Positions 8,798-17,093 of a stretch of 33,339 nucleotides of DNA are shown in pieces. The DNA is from Flavobacteriaceae bacterium. Its GTDB lineage: Bacteria > Bacteroidota > Bacteroidia > Flavobacteriales > Flavobacteriaceae. Position 1 is the first letter of the stretch, and every line of letters starts with the position of its first letter. The notes under the pieces are model-generated. The model ran no database searches. It worked only from the letters and a program-made list of their open reading frames with translations, and was not told where the DNA came from. Both the position numbers and the translations under genes were made by a program. The stretch is taken from NCBI GenBank assembly GCA_002400885.1, contig NVRM01000014.1:3202-36540 (forward strand), written 5' to 3'.

Positions 8798-9769
8798 ATG
8801 TCTATGATATTCTCTAAAAAAAAGAATAAAAAGCCCGTTACTATTGGGTTTTATAACCTAGAAAACTTATTTGACACCACGGATGATAAAAATACATTTG
8901 ACGATGATTTTACGCCTGCTGGAAAAAAACAGTGGAATTATGGACGTTATCAGAAAAAAATTAAAAAATTAAGCAGTGTCATAGCTCAAATAGGGACTGA
9001 TAAATCTAAACTACCACCCGTTTTAATGGGGGTCGTTGAAGTAGAAAACAAAGAGGTGTTATCGGATTTGGTTCTACACAAAAATTTAGCTGATTTTCAC
9101 TACGGATATGCACATTATGATTCGCCAGATGAACGTGGGATAGATGTGGCATTGCTGTATCAGAAAAAAGAATTTGAATTGTTGGAATCAAAAACCTATC
9201 CTTTGTTATTGACCAGACCTGATGGAAGTCGAGATTATACCAGGGATGTACTGTATGTTAAGGGGCGTTTAAAAGGGGAACTGATGTATATTTTAGTAAA
9301 TCACTGGCCATCTAGAAGATCAGGTGAGGATACTTCCGAAATAAACAGGATAAAAGCAGCGGAATTAGTGGGGTCTATTGTAGACGGTATTCAATTAGAA
9401 GATCCATCCGCCTCTATTATGATCATGGGTGATTTTAATGATGATCCCACGAACAAGAGTATTAAAGAAATATTATTGTCTAATACGAGTTTGCACAATC
9501 CTATGGAAAGTCTGCTTGCTAAAGGAAAGGGAACATTGTCTCATAAAAGAACGTGGCATTTATTTGATCAGATCATTTTTACCAAGAACTTTTTTGAGAA
9601 GAATACTACCGGTTTTTCTTTCCGATATGCCGACGTGTTTAATAAGAAATTTGTAAAAGTTTTTAAAGGTAAATATAGGGGGACCCCATTTAGAACCTAT
9701 GTAGGTAAATGGTATAAAGGAGGGTTTAGTGATCATTTTCCGGTATACATATACTTAAATAAGGGATAA
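8798..9769 (+). CDS. Endonuclease/exonuclease/phosphatase family protein
   Basis: 323 residues with the metal-dependent EEP fold motifs in order: IGFYNLENLFDT near the N-terminus, GVVEVENKEVL, GIDVALLY, NHWPSRRSG, IMGDFNDDP and the closing SDHFPVY, which carries the catalytic Asp-His. Family members cut nucleic acids or phosphodiester/phosphoester bonds; the substrate cannot be told from sequence. There is no clear signal peptide: the N-terminus is MSMIFSKKKNKKP, very basic, so a cytoplasmic location is likely. Divergent from hflX. A six-bp hairpin (TTCGCT/AGCGAA, 8776-8792) sits just before the ATG where a ribosome site would lie. An alternative start is the second Met, two codons in. Confidence 0.9.
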   Translation: MSMIFSKKKNKKPVTIGFYNLENLFDTTDDKNTFDDDFTPAGKKQWNYGRYQKKIKKLSSVIAQIGTDKSKLPPVLMGVVEVENKEVLSDLVLHKNLADFHYGYAHYDSPDERGIDVALLYQKKEFELLESKTYPLLLTRPDGSRDYTRDVLYVKGRLKGELMYILVNHWPSRRSGEDTSEINRIKAAELVGSIVDGIQLEDPSASIMIMGDFNDDPTNKSIKEILLSNTSLHNPMESLLAKGKGTLSHKRTWHLFDQIIFTKNFFEKNTTGFSFRYADVFNKKFVKVFKGKYRGTPFRTYVGKWYKGGFSDHFPVYIYLNKG

Positions 9770-9804
9770 GGAGCATCTAGATCTTTTGGATTGAATAGGT
9801 GATC

Positions 9805-9853
9805 ATACCGCATAAAAAAGCCACTAGTCATTAGTGGCTTTTTTATGCGGTAT
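9805..9853. terminator. Bidirectional terminator with 22-bp perfect arms
   Basis: Perfect inverted repeat 9805-9826 / 9832-9853 around a 5-base loop (GTCAT). It carries an A-run in the left arm and a T-run in the right arm, with GCCACTA/TAGTGGC at the top of the stem. It lies between two convergent genes and can serve both. Confidence 0.85.
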
Positions 9854-9877
9854 TTTGGATGGTGAAGACCTTGGAAG

Positions 9878-10969
9878 TTAATTAGGGAGATTTGTTTTGT
9901 CATCAATAATAATTCCCATTTTTTTTGCCCTGTTTTTCCAGCCTTCTCTTGCCAGTAATTGCAAGTCGGCATGGCTATCACTCTCATCCATGATTTCTAG
10001 ACCTAAGAGGGTTTCTATAATGTCCTCTTGGCTGACTAAACCACTTACAGACCCGTATTCATCTACGACTAAGGCAATGTGTTCCCTTTTACTTATTAAG
10101 GTGTCAAACAATGCAGGGATGGATAGGTTTCTCTCTGTAACTAAGATTTCTCTCTTGATTGTTTTTAAGGAGTCATTTCCCTTTTTATTGATGATGGCTT
10201 GGTATAAGTTATCCTTTAAAAAATATCCGGTTATATTATCTGAATCCTCATGAAAGAGAGGGATTCTTGAATATTTCAATTCTTTATTTTTGGAGAAAAA
10301 TTCTTGAATACTCATGTCTTCATCGGCTATTTCCATCACCGTTCTAGGGGTCATAATACTTTTTACTTTTACATCTTTAAAATTGATTAAGTTTTTGATG
10401 ATGGTACTCTCAGATTCTAAAAAAACACCTTCTTCTGTAGCTATTTCTGCCATCGCACTAAAATCTTCTCTACTCAAAGCACTACCATGGCCCGATTTCC
10501 CTATCAATTTTGTGGTTAATTGCAATGTCCATAAGATTCCTGTCCATTTTAAGATAAACACCATGGCCGTTAGGGTTTTTGCGGTAAAACTTGCTAGTTG
10601 TTTCCAGTAAGTAGCACCGATGGTTTTAGGAATTATTTCTGAAACTACCAGAATTAAAATGGTCATTATTGCAGATACAATACCTACAATATTTACACCT
10701 AATATATTAATGTCATAGTCCAAAGACTCTGCATGTACTCCCACCATAATAGCTCCAACAGTATGTGCTAGGGTGTTTAAAGTTAAAATAGCAATGATGG
10801 GTTTGTCAATGTCATTTTTTAAGGCATCCAATGTTTTTGCATAGCCTAACCCTTCCTTCTTTTTTATATTGATAAATGTAGGATTGATACTCAATAATAC
10901 TGCTTCTAAAATAGAGCATAGAAAAGATATAAAAATAGAAATTGAAGCAATTAGTAATAATGTCGTCAT
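9878..10969 (-). CDS. CNNM/CBS-domain membrane protein (hemolysin/CorC-like family)
   Basis: An N-terminal CNNM (DUF21) transmembrane domain of about 180 residues has several hydrophobic segments and the family signature VVSEIIPKTIGA. It is followed by a CBS pair (from about MTPRTVMEI to VSGLVSQEDIIETLLGLE). Relatives are linked to magnesium or other divalent-cation efflux; the name hemolysin is historical. The frame opens at 11005, but the ATG at 10969 (MTTLLLIASISIF) puts the first membrane helix at the N-terminus and is preferred. The protein ends soon after the CBS pair, so the C-terminal CorC_HlyC domain found in longer relatives is absent. Its single-gene unit is bounded by terminators on both sides. 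Confidence 0.88.
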   Translation of the reverse strand: MTTLLLIASISIFISFLCSILEAVLLSINPTFINIKKKEGLGYAKTLDALKNDIDKPIIAILTLNTLAHTVGAIMVGVHAESLDYDINILGVNIVGIVSAIMTILILVVSEIIPKTIGATYWKQLASFTAKTLTAMVFILKWTGILWTLQLTTKLIGKSGHGSALSREDFSAMAEIATEEGVFLESESTIIKNLINFKDVKVKSIMTPRTVMEIADEDMSIQEFFSKNKELKYSRIPLFHEDSDNITGYFLKDNLYQAIINKKGNDSLKTIKREILVTERNLSIPALFDTLISKREHIALVVDEYGSVSGLVSQEDIIETLLGLEIMDESDSHADLQLLAREGWKNRAKKMGIIIDDKTNLPN

Positions 10970-11002
10970 GAAAATAGAAGTTGGTTTAGAAGTTGAAAGA
11001 TA

Positions 11003-11038
11003 CAAAAAAATCGCCTAGAAATAGTTTTCTAGGCGATT
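11003..11038 (-). terminator. Rho-independent terminator of the DUF3078 gene
   Basis: Thirteen-bp perfect arms 11009-11021 / 11026-11038 with a TAGT loop. On the minus strand the stem is followed by a run of seven T (RC of the A-run just left of the stem), placing it 26 bases after the DUF3078 stop codon. Confidence 0.88.
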
Positions 11039-11063
11039 CTGAATAGTTTTGTTAATAGGTGTA

Positions 11064-11948
11064 TTAAAATCCGTAATTAACGCCAATTCCAAAGACCTCT
11101 CTTGTTTGAAATCCTCTTACAGCATTGTCGTCATAAACTGTTTGGAAAGTTAAATTTGCAGATAAATACTTATTAATGGTCATTACCAAATTCATGGTGT
11201 AATCCAAATCTATATTTTTTGGCTCTTCCAAATAATTGGTATACAAGGTCAATATGTTTTCCATAGACACATTGTTCATCAATTTTAATTTGTAGTAACC
11301 AGAGGCATTTAAACCTAATTCATATCGGCTACTCTTTCCTGCATCTACTCCAAAATAACTATCATCCAAGATGCCTCTCATAGCTCTAAGGTCTTTATCT
11401 ATAAAAGTGATTTTAGAGGTTAAAGGTGCAATGTTGAATTTTAGGTTGTCATTTTTTTTCCATAACATACCAGGACCAAAAGTTAGGTATCCAGGAGATA
11501 GAAGGTTGGTGAATTCATCTCTGATTTCTTTTCCGGCAGTATTTTTTCCGTATTTATACCCTTTAGAAAACTGTGTTTTTAAATTTAGAAAGGCAGAGTA
11601 GTACCAGTTTCCAAATGCTTTTTTACCATATAAAGAGTTGAATTCGAAACGGTCATCTGTTTTTTTCTCAAACTCGCTATTGGCTGTTTTTGTCAATCCA
11701 TAAGAAGCGATGATTTTGTTATCCCAAGTAATATCTCCCTTGATATAATTGAAATCGTAATTAATTCCTAAGGTTGCGGATACATTATTTTCTCCTCCGG
11801 TAGTCCATTTAGAAAAGGAAGATTGATTGAATAAAAATGATACGTTACCTCCTTTTTTCCATCCATCTTTAGGTGTTTCTACCTTGTCTTGTGCATAAGA
11901 AATTGCGCATACGCAAACAAATGCTACTGAGAGCAATACTTTTTTCAT
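11064..11948 (-). CDS. DUF3078 domain-containing outer-membrane protein
   Basis: 294 residues with a clear signal peptide (MKKVLLSVAFVCVCAISYAQ, cleavage likely before or after the Gln). The mature part begins DGWKKGGNVSFLFNQSSFSKWTTGG in the style of DUF3078 proteins and continues as amphipathic strands rich in Tyr, Asn and Lys, ending in a strand closing with Phe (GIGVNYGF). This fits an outer-membrane beta-barrel of unknown function. DUF3078 genes often lie beside DUF2480/SufE genes in Flavobacteriia; here a 704-bp gap separates them. It has its own promoter and terminator, so it is probably monocistronic. The role is not known. Confidence 0.88.
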   Translation of the reverse strand: MKKVLLSVAFVCVCAISYAQDKVETPKDGWKKGGNVSFLFNQSSFSKWTTGGENNVSATLGINYDFNYIKGDITWDNKIIASYGLTKTANSEFEKKTDDRFEFNSLYGKKAFGNWYYSAFLNLKTQFSKGYKYGKNTAGKEIRDEFTNLLSPGYLTFGPGMLWKKNDNLKFNIAPLTSKITFIDKDLRAMRGILDDSYFGVDAGKSSRYELGLNASGYYKLKLMNNVSMENILTLYTNYLEEPKNIDLDYTMNLVMTINKYLSANLTFQTVYDDNAVRGFQTREVFGIGVNYGF

Positions 11949-11973
11949 AATAAATGTGTTTTCAATTTTTTTT

Positions 11974-12006
11974 CAAATATAGTATTATACTACTACTGTA
12001 AGACAA
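11974..12006 (-). promoter_or_regulatory. Promoter of the DUF3078 gene
   Basis: Minus-strand TATATTTG (11974-11981) matches TAnnTTTG. A TTG (12004-12006) sits 22 bases upstream, within the broad Bacteroidota -33/-7 spacing. The -7 element is 25 bases before the ATG. Confidence 0.5.
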
Positions 12007-12396
12007 TTTTTTCCGGAAAAGGTCACTTATTTAACTAAAAATCGAAAGAGTGCTCCTGTAATTTGTTGAAGGTTAGGTTTTCGGAGTTAAATAAAAATAG
12101 TATGAGATGAGAAGAAGTGAAACAGAAGAAATTTTTGGTTGGTTATTAAAAAAATAAACCTGTTTTTTTAATAATAAAGTGTGGAATCTAAACGAATTAA
12201 CTTGAGAATCTATTTGTCCAAATAATGAATAAGTCCAGTATCATATGGTATTACTAGTGGTGCCTTATTTTATCTTTAAGTTTCATCACCAGAAGAATTT
12301 TTTCGATACCAAATTTTTGTAGTGTTGTTATTAATTTACAGCAGATGTTATGATAGGAAGGAGTGTTTTTTATCTTCTTTATGTCTTTTTTTAAAG

Positions 12397-12436
12397 CTGT
12401 AGTTGTTTTAAAATGTAGATTTTAAAACAACTACAG
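12397..12436. repeat. Orphan 17-bp perfect inverted repeat (hairpin)
   Basis: Arms 12397-12413 and 12420-12436 (CTGTAGTTGTTTTAAAA and its complement) with a six-base loop TGTAGA. There is no T-run after the stem on either strand and no gene within about 215 bp, so it is not an ordinary terminator. Confidence 0.8.
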
Positions 12437-12652
12437 TCTTAAACGTTTCTGAATTTTCATCATTTCCTGACGTCTCCTCAAGGTCTTTAGAGAACAAAGA
12501 TGCGATAGTTTTGTTAAGACTTCGTTTTTGGGTTTTCTCTGATTTTCTCTAATAAGCCGTGGTGAAACCGTATGGCAGTTTGTGTTTTTATAGCTGTTTA
12601 ATTTCTACAAATACACGAAACAACACAGAGCTATACAAGTGATAGCAATTGG

Positions 12653-13153
12653 TTATTTTTTATACAGAGGCACCGTAGAACAAGCTTCTCCAAAAAACAG
12701 TGATTTAACAACGGGTTGTAGTTTTTCTATCAAGCGGATATAAGCTGTTTCGGGAATTGGTTTACTAGAGCATCCTTTAATAATAACAGGTTTGTCCGTA
12801 AACTGTTCCGTAGGTATATTTGAAATAATTTTTTCAAATATAGAGGTTTCCAACTGTTCTAAATCGCCAATAATAATATGGCGAGCATGTTGTGTAAGCT
12901 GGGTGCTAATTAGTAAATAAGCCCAGGATGGAATGATGGCGTCAGAAGAACAGGTTAAACTTACATAACTGTCTTTATACTGAGACCAATCATGGTTTTT
13001 AACCTGTTCTCTAAAATCTTTCTCTTTGAGTATTAGTTCTTGGAACAACCAAGGTTTAATATCAAAAATAACACGGGATCCTACAGGGTAATAATCCTCT
13101 AAATCCAATGTAATTAGTTTGCTGTTTGCAACTCGATTAACTATTTCTGACAT
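12653..13153 (-). CDS. DUF2480 family protein
   Basis: 166 residues, soluble, no signal peptide or membrane segment. Recognised as DUF2480 by overall sequence: MSEIVNRVANSKLITLDLEDYYP at the N-terminus, DIKPWLFQELILKEKDFRE, and a Cys-bearing C-terminus (KGCSSKPIPETAYIRL). Function is unknown. The family is essentially restricted to Bacteroidota and is consistently found after sufE and the DUF59 gene, which suggests a link with iron-sulfur cluster supply. Here it is the last gene of that run, 26 bp after the DUF59 stop. No clear terminator follows. Confidence 0.88.
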   Translation of the reverse strand: MSEIVNRVANSKLITLDLEDYYPVGSRVIFDIKPWLFQELILKEKDFREQVKNHDWSQYKDSYVSLTCSSDAIIPSWAYLLISTQLTQHARHIIIGDLEQLETSIFEKIISNIPTEQFTDKPVIIKGCSSKPIPETAYIRLIEKLQPVVKSLFFGEACSTVPLYKK

Positions 13154-13179
13154 GTGTAATGGGTTAAATTATTCCTGAA

Positions 13180-13500
13180 TTATAAAAAACCTAACTCTAG
13201 TTTGGCTTCTTCACTCATTAAATCTTGCGTCCATGTTGGGTCAAAAGTAATTTCTACTTCACAACCTTTCACTTCTTCCAATTCCTTTACTTTTTCCTCA
13301 ACTTCTATAGGTAAAGTTTCTGCCACTGGACAGTTTGGAGAGGTTAATGTCATTAAAATTTTAACGTCATTTTCATCACTGATCATCACGTCATATATCA
13401 ATCCTAATTCGTAGATGTCTACGGGTATTTCTGGATCAAAAATTGCTTTTAATTGTCCTATAATTTTACTTCCTAAATCTTGTACGCGTTCGCTGCTCAT
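13180..13500 (-). CDS. DUF59/MIP18-type iron-sulfur assembly protein (SufT-like)
   Basis: 106 residues carrying the MIP18 (DUF59) fold: IFDPEIPVDIYELGLIYDV, then LTSPNCPVAETLP with the conserved functional Cys in a Thr-Ser-x-x-Cys-Pro context, then a C-terminal strand VEITFDPTWTQDLMSEEA. Related proteins assist maturation or transfer of Fe-S clusters. It sits between sufE and the DUF2480 gene (gaps 41 and 26 bp), the order usual in Flavobacteriia. Length fits the family. Whether it is functionally SufT is inferred. Confidence 0.92.
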   Translation of the reverse strand: MSSERVQDLGSKIIGQLKAIFDPEIPVDIYELGLIYDVMISDENDVKILMTLTSPNCPVAETLPIEVEEKVKELEEVKGCEVEITFDPTWTQDLMSEEAKLELGFL

Positions 13501-13541
13501 AGTTTCTTAATTCAATCTAAATAAATGCAAATATACGAATC

Positions 13542-13964
13542 TTATCCTAACTTTGACTGGTAAGCTAAAGCATATAACTTTAGTTGTTTCACCATGGCTA
13601 GTAGTCCGTTAGCTCGGGTAGGGGATAAGTGTTCTGTGAGTCCTATTTCGTTAATAAAAAACAAATCGGCACTCATAATATCCATCGGAGATTGCTCCGA
13701 TAAAATACGGATTAATAAGGCGACGATTCCCTTGGTTAAAATAGCATCACTATCTGCGGTAAAAGAAATTTTATCAGCTGCAATGGCTGCATGTAACCAT
13801 ACCTTAGACTGACAGCCCATTATCAAGTTGTCATCTGTTTTAAAACTGTCCGCTATAATGGGTAAGTCTTTACCTAATTCAATAATATATTCATAGCGTT
13901 CCATCCAATCTTCGAACATCGAAAATTCATCTATTATTTCCTTTTGTATCTCTTTGATACTCAT
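13542..13964 (-). CDS. sufE: SufE family sulfur acceptor
   Basis: 140 residues. SufE accepts persulfide sulfur from the cysteine desulfurase SufS and passes it to the SufBCD scaffold. The conserved motif around the acceptor Cys is present (MGCQSKVWL, Cys51), in the same position as in the E. coli protein. The rest, including FEDWMERYEYIIELGKDLP and LSPTRANGLLAM, is typical. First gene of a three-gene minus-strand run with DUF59 and DUF2480. The sufBCDS genes are not in this window, and the region beyond the start is the divergent PfkB gene, so the SUF locus is split here. Confidence 0.95.
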   Translation of the reverse strand: MSIKEIQKEIIDEFSMFEDWMERYEYIIELGKDLPIIADSFKTDDNLIMGCQSKVWLHAAIAADKISFTADSDAILTKGIVALLIRILSEQSPMDIMSADLFFINEIGLTEHLSPTRANGLLAMVKQLKLYALAYQSKLG

Positions 13965-14002
13965 ATTTTTGTGTATTTGTGTTTTACGTAATAAATTTCA
14001 AG

Positions 14003-14010
14003 CAAAATTA
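14003..14010 (-). promoter_or_regulatory. Promoter -7 element of the sufE operon
   Basis: Minus-strand TAATTTTG matches TAnnTTTG, 38 bases before the sufE ATG. It lies back to back with the plus-strand element at 14034-14041. No good -33 TTG is seen. Confidence 0.5.
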
Positions 14011-14033
14011 GGTAAAAAATAATGTGAATTACT

Positions 14034-14041
14034 TATTTTTG
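14034..14041 (+). promoter_or_regulatory. Promoter -7 element of the PfkB kinase gene
   Basis: TATTTTTG matches TAnnTTTG and is followed by CA, as in many flavobacterial promoters. It is 38 bases before the ATG. The -33 TTG is not evident. Confidence 0.5.
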
Positions 14042-14079
14042 CAAAAATAAATAAAAGATCGTATTTAATATATAACTGT

Positions 14080-15000
14080 ATGAGTAAATTATTAGTAGTT
14101 GGAACAGTGGCATTTGATGCTATCGAAACACCGTTTGGAAAAACAGATAAAATATTAGGAGGAGCAGCAACCTACATTGGGCTTTCGGCATCTCACTTTG
14201 GTGTAGATTCAGGAATTGTATCGGTAGTAGGAGGAGATTTTCCTGCTGATTATTTACACATGTTAAATGCAAAAAACGTAAATACCGACGGTGTTGAAAT
14301 TGTAAAAGAAGGAAAAACTTTTTTCTGGTCTGGAAAGTATCATAACGATATGAATACAAGAGACACCTTAGCAACAGAATTGAATGTTTTAGAGCATTTT
14401 AAGCCTGTAGTTCCTGAGAATTATAAGGACAGTGAAATTGTAATGTTAGGTAATTTACACCCAATGGTACAATCATCTGTATTGGATCAAATGACTGTAA
14501 AACCTAAATTAGTAGTATTAGATACTATGAATTTTTGGATGGATATCGCCTTGGACGATTTGTTGAATGTAATTAAACGTGTAGACGTAATTACCATAAA
14601 CGATGAAGAAGCTAGACAATTGAGTGGAGAATATTCTTTAGTAAATGCTGCTAAGAAAATTCACGAAATGGGACCTAAATACGTAGTGATTAAAAAAGGA
14701 GAGCACGGTGCCTTACTGTTTGATCATGGAAAAATGTTTTATGCACCAGCATTGCCATTAGCAGAAGTTTTTGATCCAACAGGAGCAGGAGATACTTTTG
14801 CAGGAGGATTTGCAGGATACCTTGCAAAAACAGAAGATTTATCTTTCGACAATTTAAAAAATGCGGTGATTTATGGATCTAATCTAGCATCGTTTTGTGT
14901 AGAGAAATTTGGAACAGAACGCATGCAAGAATTAACGGCAGACGAAGTGAAAGAAAGACTGGAGCAATTTAAAGAATTGACTCAGTATACTATCAAATAA
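14080..15000 (+). CDS. PfkB-family carbohydrate/nucleoside kinase
   Basis: 306 residues of the ribokinase/PfkB fold: N-terminal VVGTVAFDAIETP and GGAATYIGLSASHFG (substrate lid/first PfkB signature region). The second signature DPTGAGDTFAGG is at residues 232-243, with the catalytic base Asp238. Family members phosphorylate sugars, nucleosides or related alcohols; the substrate cannot be assigned. It precedes the amidophosphoribosyltransferase gene by 87 bp with a hairpin between, an order I recall as common in Flavobacteriia, which suggests but does not prove a purine or nucleoside role. Confidence 0.92.
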   Translation: MSKLLVVGTVAFDAIETPFGKTDKILGGAATYIGLSASHFGVDSGIVSVVGGDFPADYLHMLNAKNVNTDGVEIVKEGKTFFWSGKYHNDMNTRDTLATELNVLEHFKPVVPENYKDSEIVMLGNLHPMVQSSVLDQMTVKPKLVVLDTMNFWMDIALDDLLNVIKRVDVITINDEEARQLSGEYSLVNAAKKIHEMGPKYVVIKKGEHGALLFDHGKMFYAPALPLAEVFDPTGAGDTFAGGFAGYLAKTEDLSFDNLKNAVIYGSNLASFCVEKFGTERMQELTADEVKERLEQFKELTQYTIK

Positions 15001-15008
15001 CAACCTAT

Positions 15009-15040
15009 AAAAATTCCGCTATATTGCGGAATTTTTATTT
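15009..15040 (+). terminator. Terminator or attenuating hairpin after the PfkB gene
   Basis: Eleven-bp perfect arms AAAAATTCCGC (15009-15019) / GCGGAATTTTT (15026-15036) with a TATATT loop, then more T/A. Because no clear promoter is seen before the next gene, partial read-through into purF is possible. Confidence 0.75.
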
Positions 15041-15087
15041 TAAGATAATCACACAATACAACTAACACCACAGAACACAACTACATT

Positions 15088-16986
15088 ATGAGTGATGCAA
15101 TAAAACACGAATGCGGAATTGCAATGGTTCGTTTAAAAAAACCATTAGAATTTTATCAGAAGAAATACGGTACTGCTTTTTATGGCCTTAATAAAATGTA
15201 TTTATTAATGGAAAAACAGCACAACCGTGGTCAAGATGGTGCTGGAATTGCAAGTATTAAATTTGATGTTGCACCAGGAACCCGTTATATCAGTCGTGTA
15301 CGTTCAAATGCCGCACAACCTATTCAGGATATTTTTGCGCAAATAAATACGCGATTAGAAACTGCTTGGGAAGGAAACGAAGATAAAAAGGAAGACGTAG
15401 CATGGCAATTAAACAATCTACCTTATTTGGGGAACTTGTTTTTAGGACATGTACGTTATGGAACTTTTGGAAATAATAGTATAGAAAGTGTGCATCCGTT
15501 TTTACGCCAAAGTAACTGGATGCATCGTAATTTATTAGTAGCTGGAAACTTTAATATGACCAACTCTAGTCGTTTATTTGACGATTTAGTGGAAATAGGA
15601 CAGCATCCAAAAGAAATGACTGATACCGTTACGGTAATGGAAAAAATCGGCCATTTTATTGATGATGAAGTGTTGGATTTATACCACGAATTAAAGAGTG
15701 AAGGTTATAGTAAAAAAGATGCGTCTCCTATTATTGGAGAACGTATGGATATTGCCAATATATTACAGAAATCAGCAAAAAACTGGGATGGTGGTTATGC
15801 CATTGCAGGGGTGTTAGGGCATGGTGATGCGTTTGTGTTACGTGATCCTGCTGGAATCAGACCTACCTTTTATTACGAAGATGATGAAGTGGTAGTAGTT
15901 GCCTCTGAACGTCCTGTAATTCAAACGGTATTTAATGTTGCTATTGAAGATGTAAAAGAATTGGACCGAGGTCATGCCTTGATTATGAAGCAAAATGGAA
16001 AGGTAACTGTAGAACAGATCTTAGAGCAATTGCCTAAAAAATCCTGTTCTTTTGAACGTATTTATTTTTCTCGTGGTAGTGATGCCGATATTCATAGAGA
16101 ACGCAAGAAATTAGGGAAATTAGTATTTCCTCATATTTTAAAGAAGATAGATGGTGATATGAAAAACACCGTATTTTCATACATTCCTAATACTGCAGAA
16201 ACATCGTTTTACGGATTAAGAGAAGCAGCAGAGGATTACTTAAATTCTCAAAAAGCTGAAATTTTATTGGCGGCAAAAAACACCTTGTCACCCGAGAAAG
16301 TAAAAGAAATTTTAGCACAGCGTCCACGTATTGAAAAATTAGCGATTAAAGATGCTAAACTACGTACGTTTATTGCAGATGATAAAAGTAGAGATGATTT
16401 AGTAGCGCATATTTATGATGTTACCTACGGAATTGTAAAACCTACCGATAACTTGGTGATTATTGATGATAGTATTGTTCGTGGAACGACATTAAAAATG
16501 AGTATCATCAAAATATTGGATCGTTTGTCTCCTAAGAAAATTGTGATTGTTTCTTCGGCGCCACAAATTAGATATCCTGATTGTTATGGGATAGATATGG
16601 CACGTTTGGGTGATTTTATTGCTTTTAGAGCAACGATCGAATTGTTAAAAGATCAAGGGAAAGAAGCATTGATTTCTGAAGTGTATGCAAAATGTAAGCA
16701 TCAGCAAGGAAATGACGATAACACCATTGTAAATTTTGTAAAAGAAATATACATGCCATTTACCGATACTCAAATTTCGGATAAAATTGCACAGATGTTA
16801 AAAACCAAAGATACCAAAGCAGACATTCAAATTATCTATCAAACAGTAGAAGATTTACATATTGCCTGTCCAGATCATCTAGGTGATTGGTACTTTACCG
16901 GAGACTATCCTACACCAGGAGGAATGCGTGTAGTAAACGATTCTTTTATTAATTTCTATGAAGGAAATAATAAGAGAGCGTACTAA
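15088..16986 (+). CDS. purF: Amidophosphoribosyltransferase, long Bacteroidota form
   Basis: 632 residues: an N-terminal class II glutamine amidotransferase domain joined to a phosphoribosyltransferase domain, the architecture of PurF, which makes 5-phosphoribosylamine from PRPP and glutamine in the first committed step of purine synthesis. The nucleophile Cys9 (HECGIAMV) is preceded by eight residues, implying propeptide removal as in the Bacillus-type enzyme rather than simple Met removal. Other marks are HNRGQDGAGIAS, GHVRYGTFG, DPAGIRP and the PRPP loop VIIDDSIVRGTT (457-468). It is longer than the usual roughly 470-500 residues, with inserts and a C-terminal extension (to NNKRAY). Some Bacteroidota carry both this form and a standard PurF, so the main PurF role is likely but not certain. 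Confidence 0.88.
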   Translation: MSDAIKHECGIAMVRLKKPLEFYQKKYGTAFYGLNKMYLLMEKQHNRGQDGAGIASIKFDVAPGTRYISRVRSNAAQPIQDIFAQINTRLETAWEGNEDKKEDVAWQLNNLPYLGNLFLGHVRYGTFGNNSIESVHPFLRQSNWMHRNLLVAGNFNMTNSSRLFDDLVEIGQHPKEMTDTVTVMEKIGHFIDDEVLDLYHELKSEGYSKKDASPIIGERMDIANILQKSAKNWDGGYAIAGVLGHGDAFVLRDPAGIRPTFYYEDDEVVVVASERPVIQTVFNVAIEDVKELDRGHALIMKQNGKVTVEQILEQLPKKSCSFERIYFSRGSDADIHRERKKLGKLVFPHILKKIDGDMKNTVFSYIPNTAETSFYGLREAAEDYLNSQKAEILLAAKNTLSPEKVKEILAQRPRIEKLAIKDAKLRTFIADDKSRDDLVAHIYDVTYGIVKPTDNLVIIDDSIVRGTTLKMSIIKILDRLSPKKIVIVSSAPQIRYPDCYGIDMARLGDFIAFRATIELLKDQGKEALISEVYAKCKHQQGNDDNTIVNFVKEIYMPFTDTQISDKIAQMLKTKDTKADIQIIYQTVEDLHIACPDHLGDWYFTGDYPTPGGMRVVNDSFINFYEGNNKRAY

Positions 16987-17045
16987 GGAGATATTAGATT
17001 TTAGTAGTGAGCATCGAGATGAACACTACTATCTTTATAAAAATT

Positions 17046-17081
17046 AAAAGCCTGCATTCGGATATCAATGCAGGCTTTTTT
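17046..17081. terminator. Bidirectional terminator
   Basis: Thirteen-bp arms AAAAGCCTGCATT (17046-17058) / AATGCAGGCTTTT (17067-17079), loop of eight. T-rich sequence follows on both strands, so it ends purF (+) and the LytTR operon (-). Confidence 0.85.
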
Positions 17082-17093
17082 AATGAGAAATTT

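Larger units (their letters stand above)
11949..12652. other. 704-bp gene-free interval
   Basis: No credible ORF is present on either strand. Apart from the DUF3078 promoter at its left edge and the hairpin at 12397-12436, I see no recognisable RNA, repeat or element. It could hold an unrecognised RNA gene or the remains of a lost gene. Confidence 0.6.

Noticed and set aside
9733-9987. Minus-strand 84-codon ORF across the 9805-9853 hairpin
   Set aside because: It runs antisense through the end of the EEP gene and the terminator and overlaps the CNNM gene in another frame; it has no family features.
12397-12436. Rho-independent terminator
   Set aside because: The stem is strong, but no T-run follows on either strand and no gene ends nearby.
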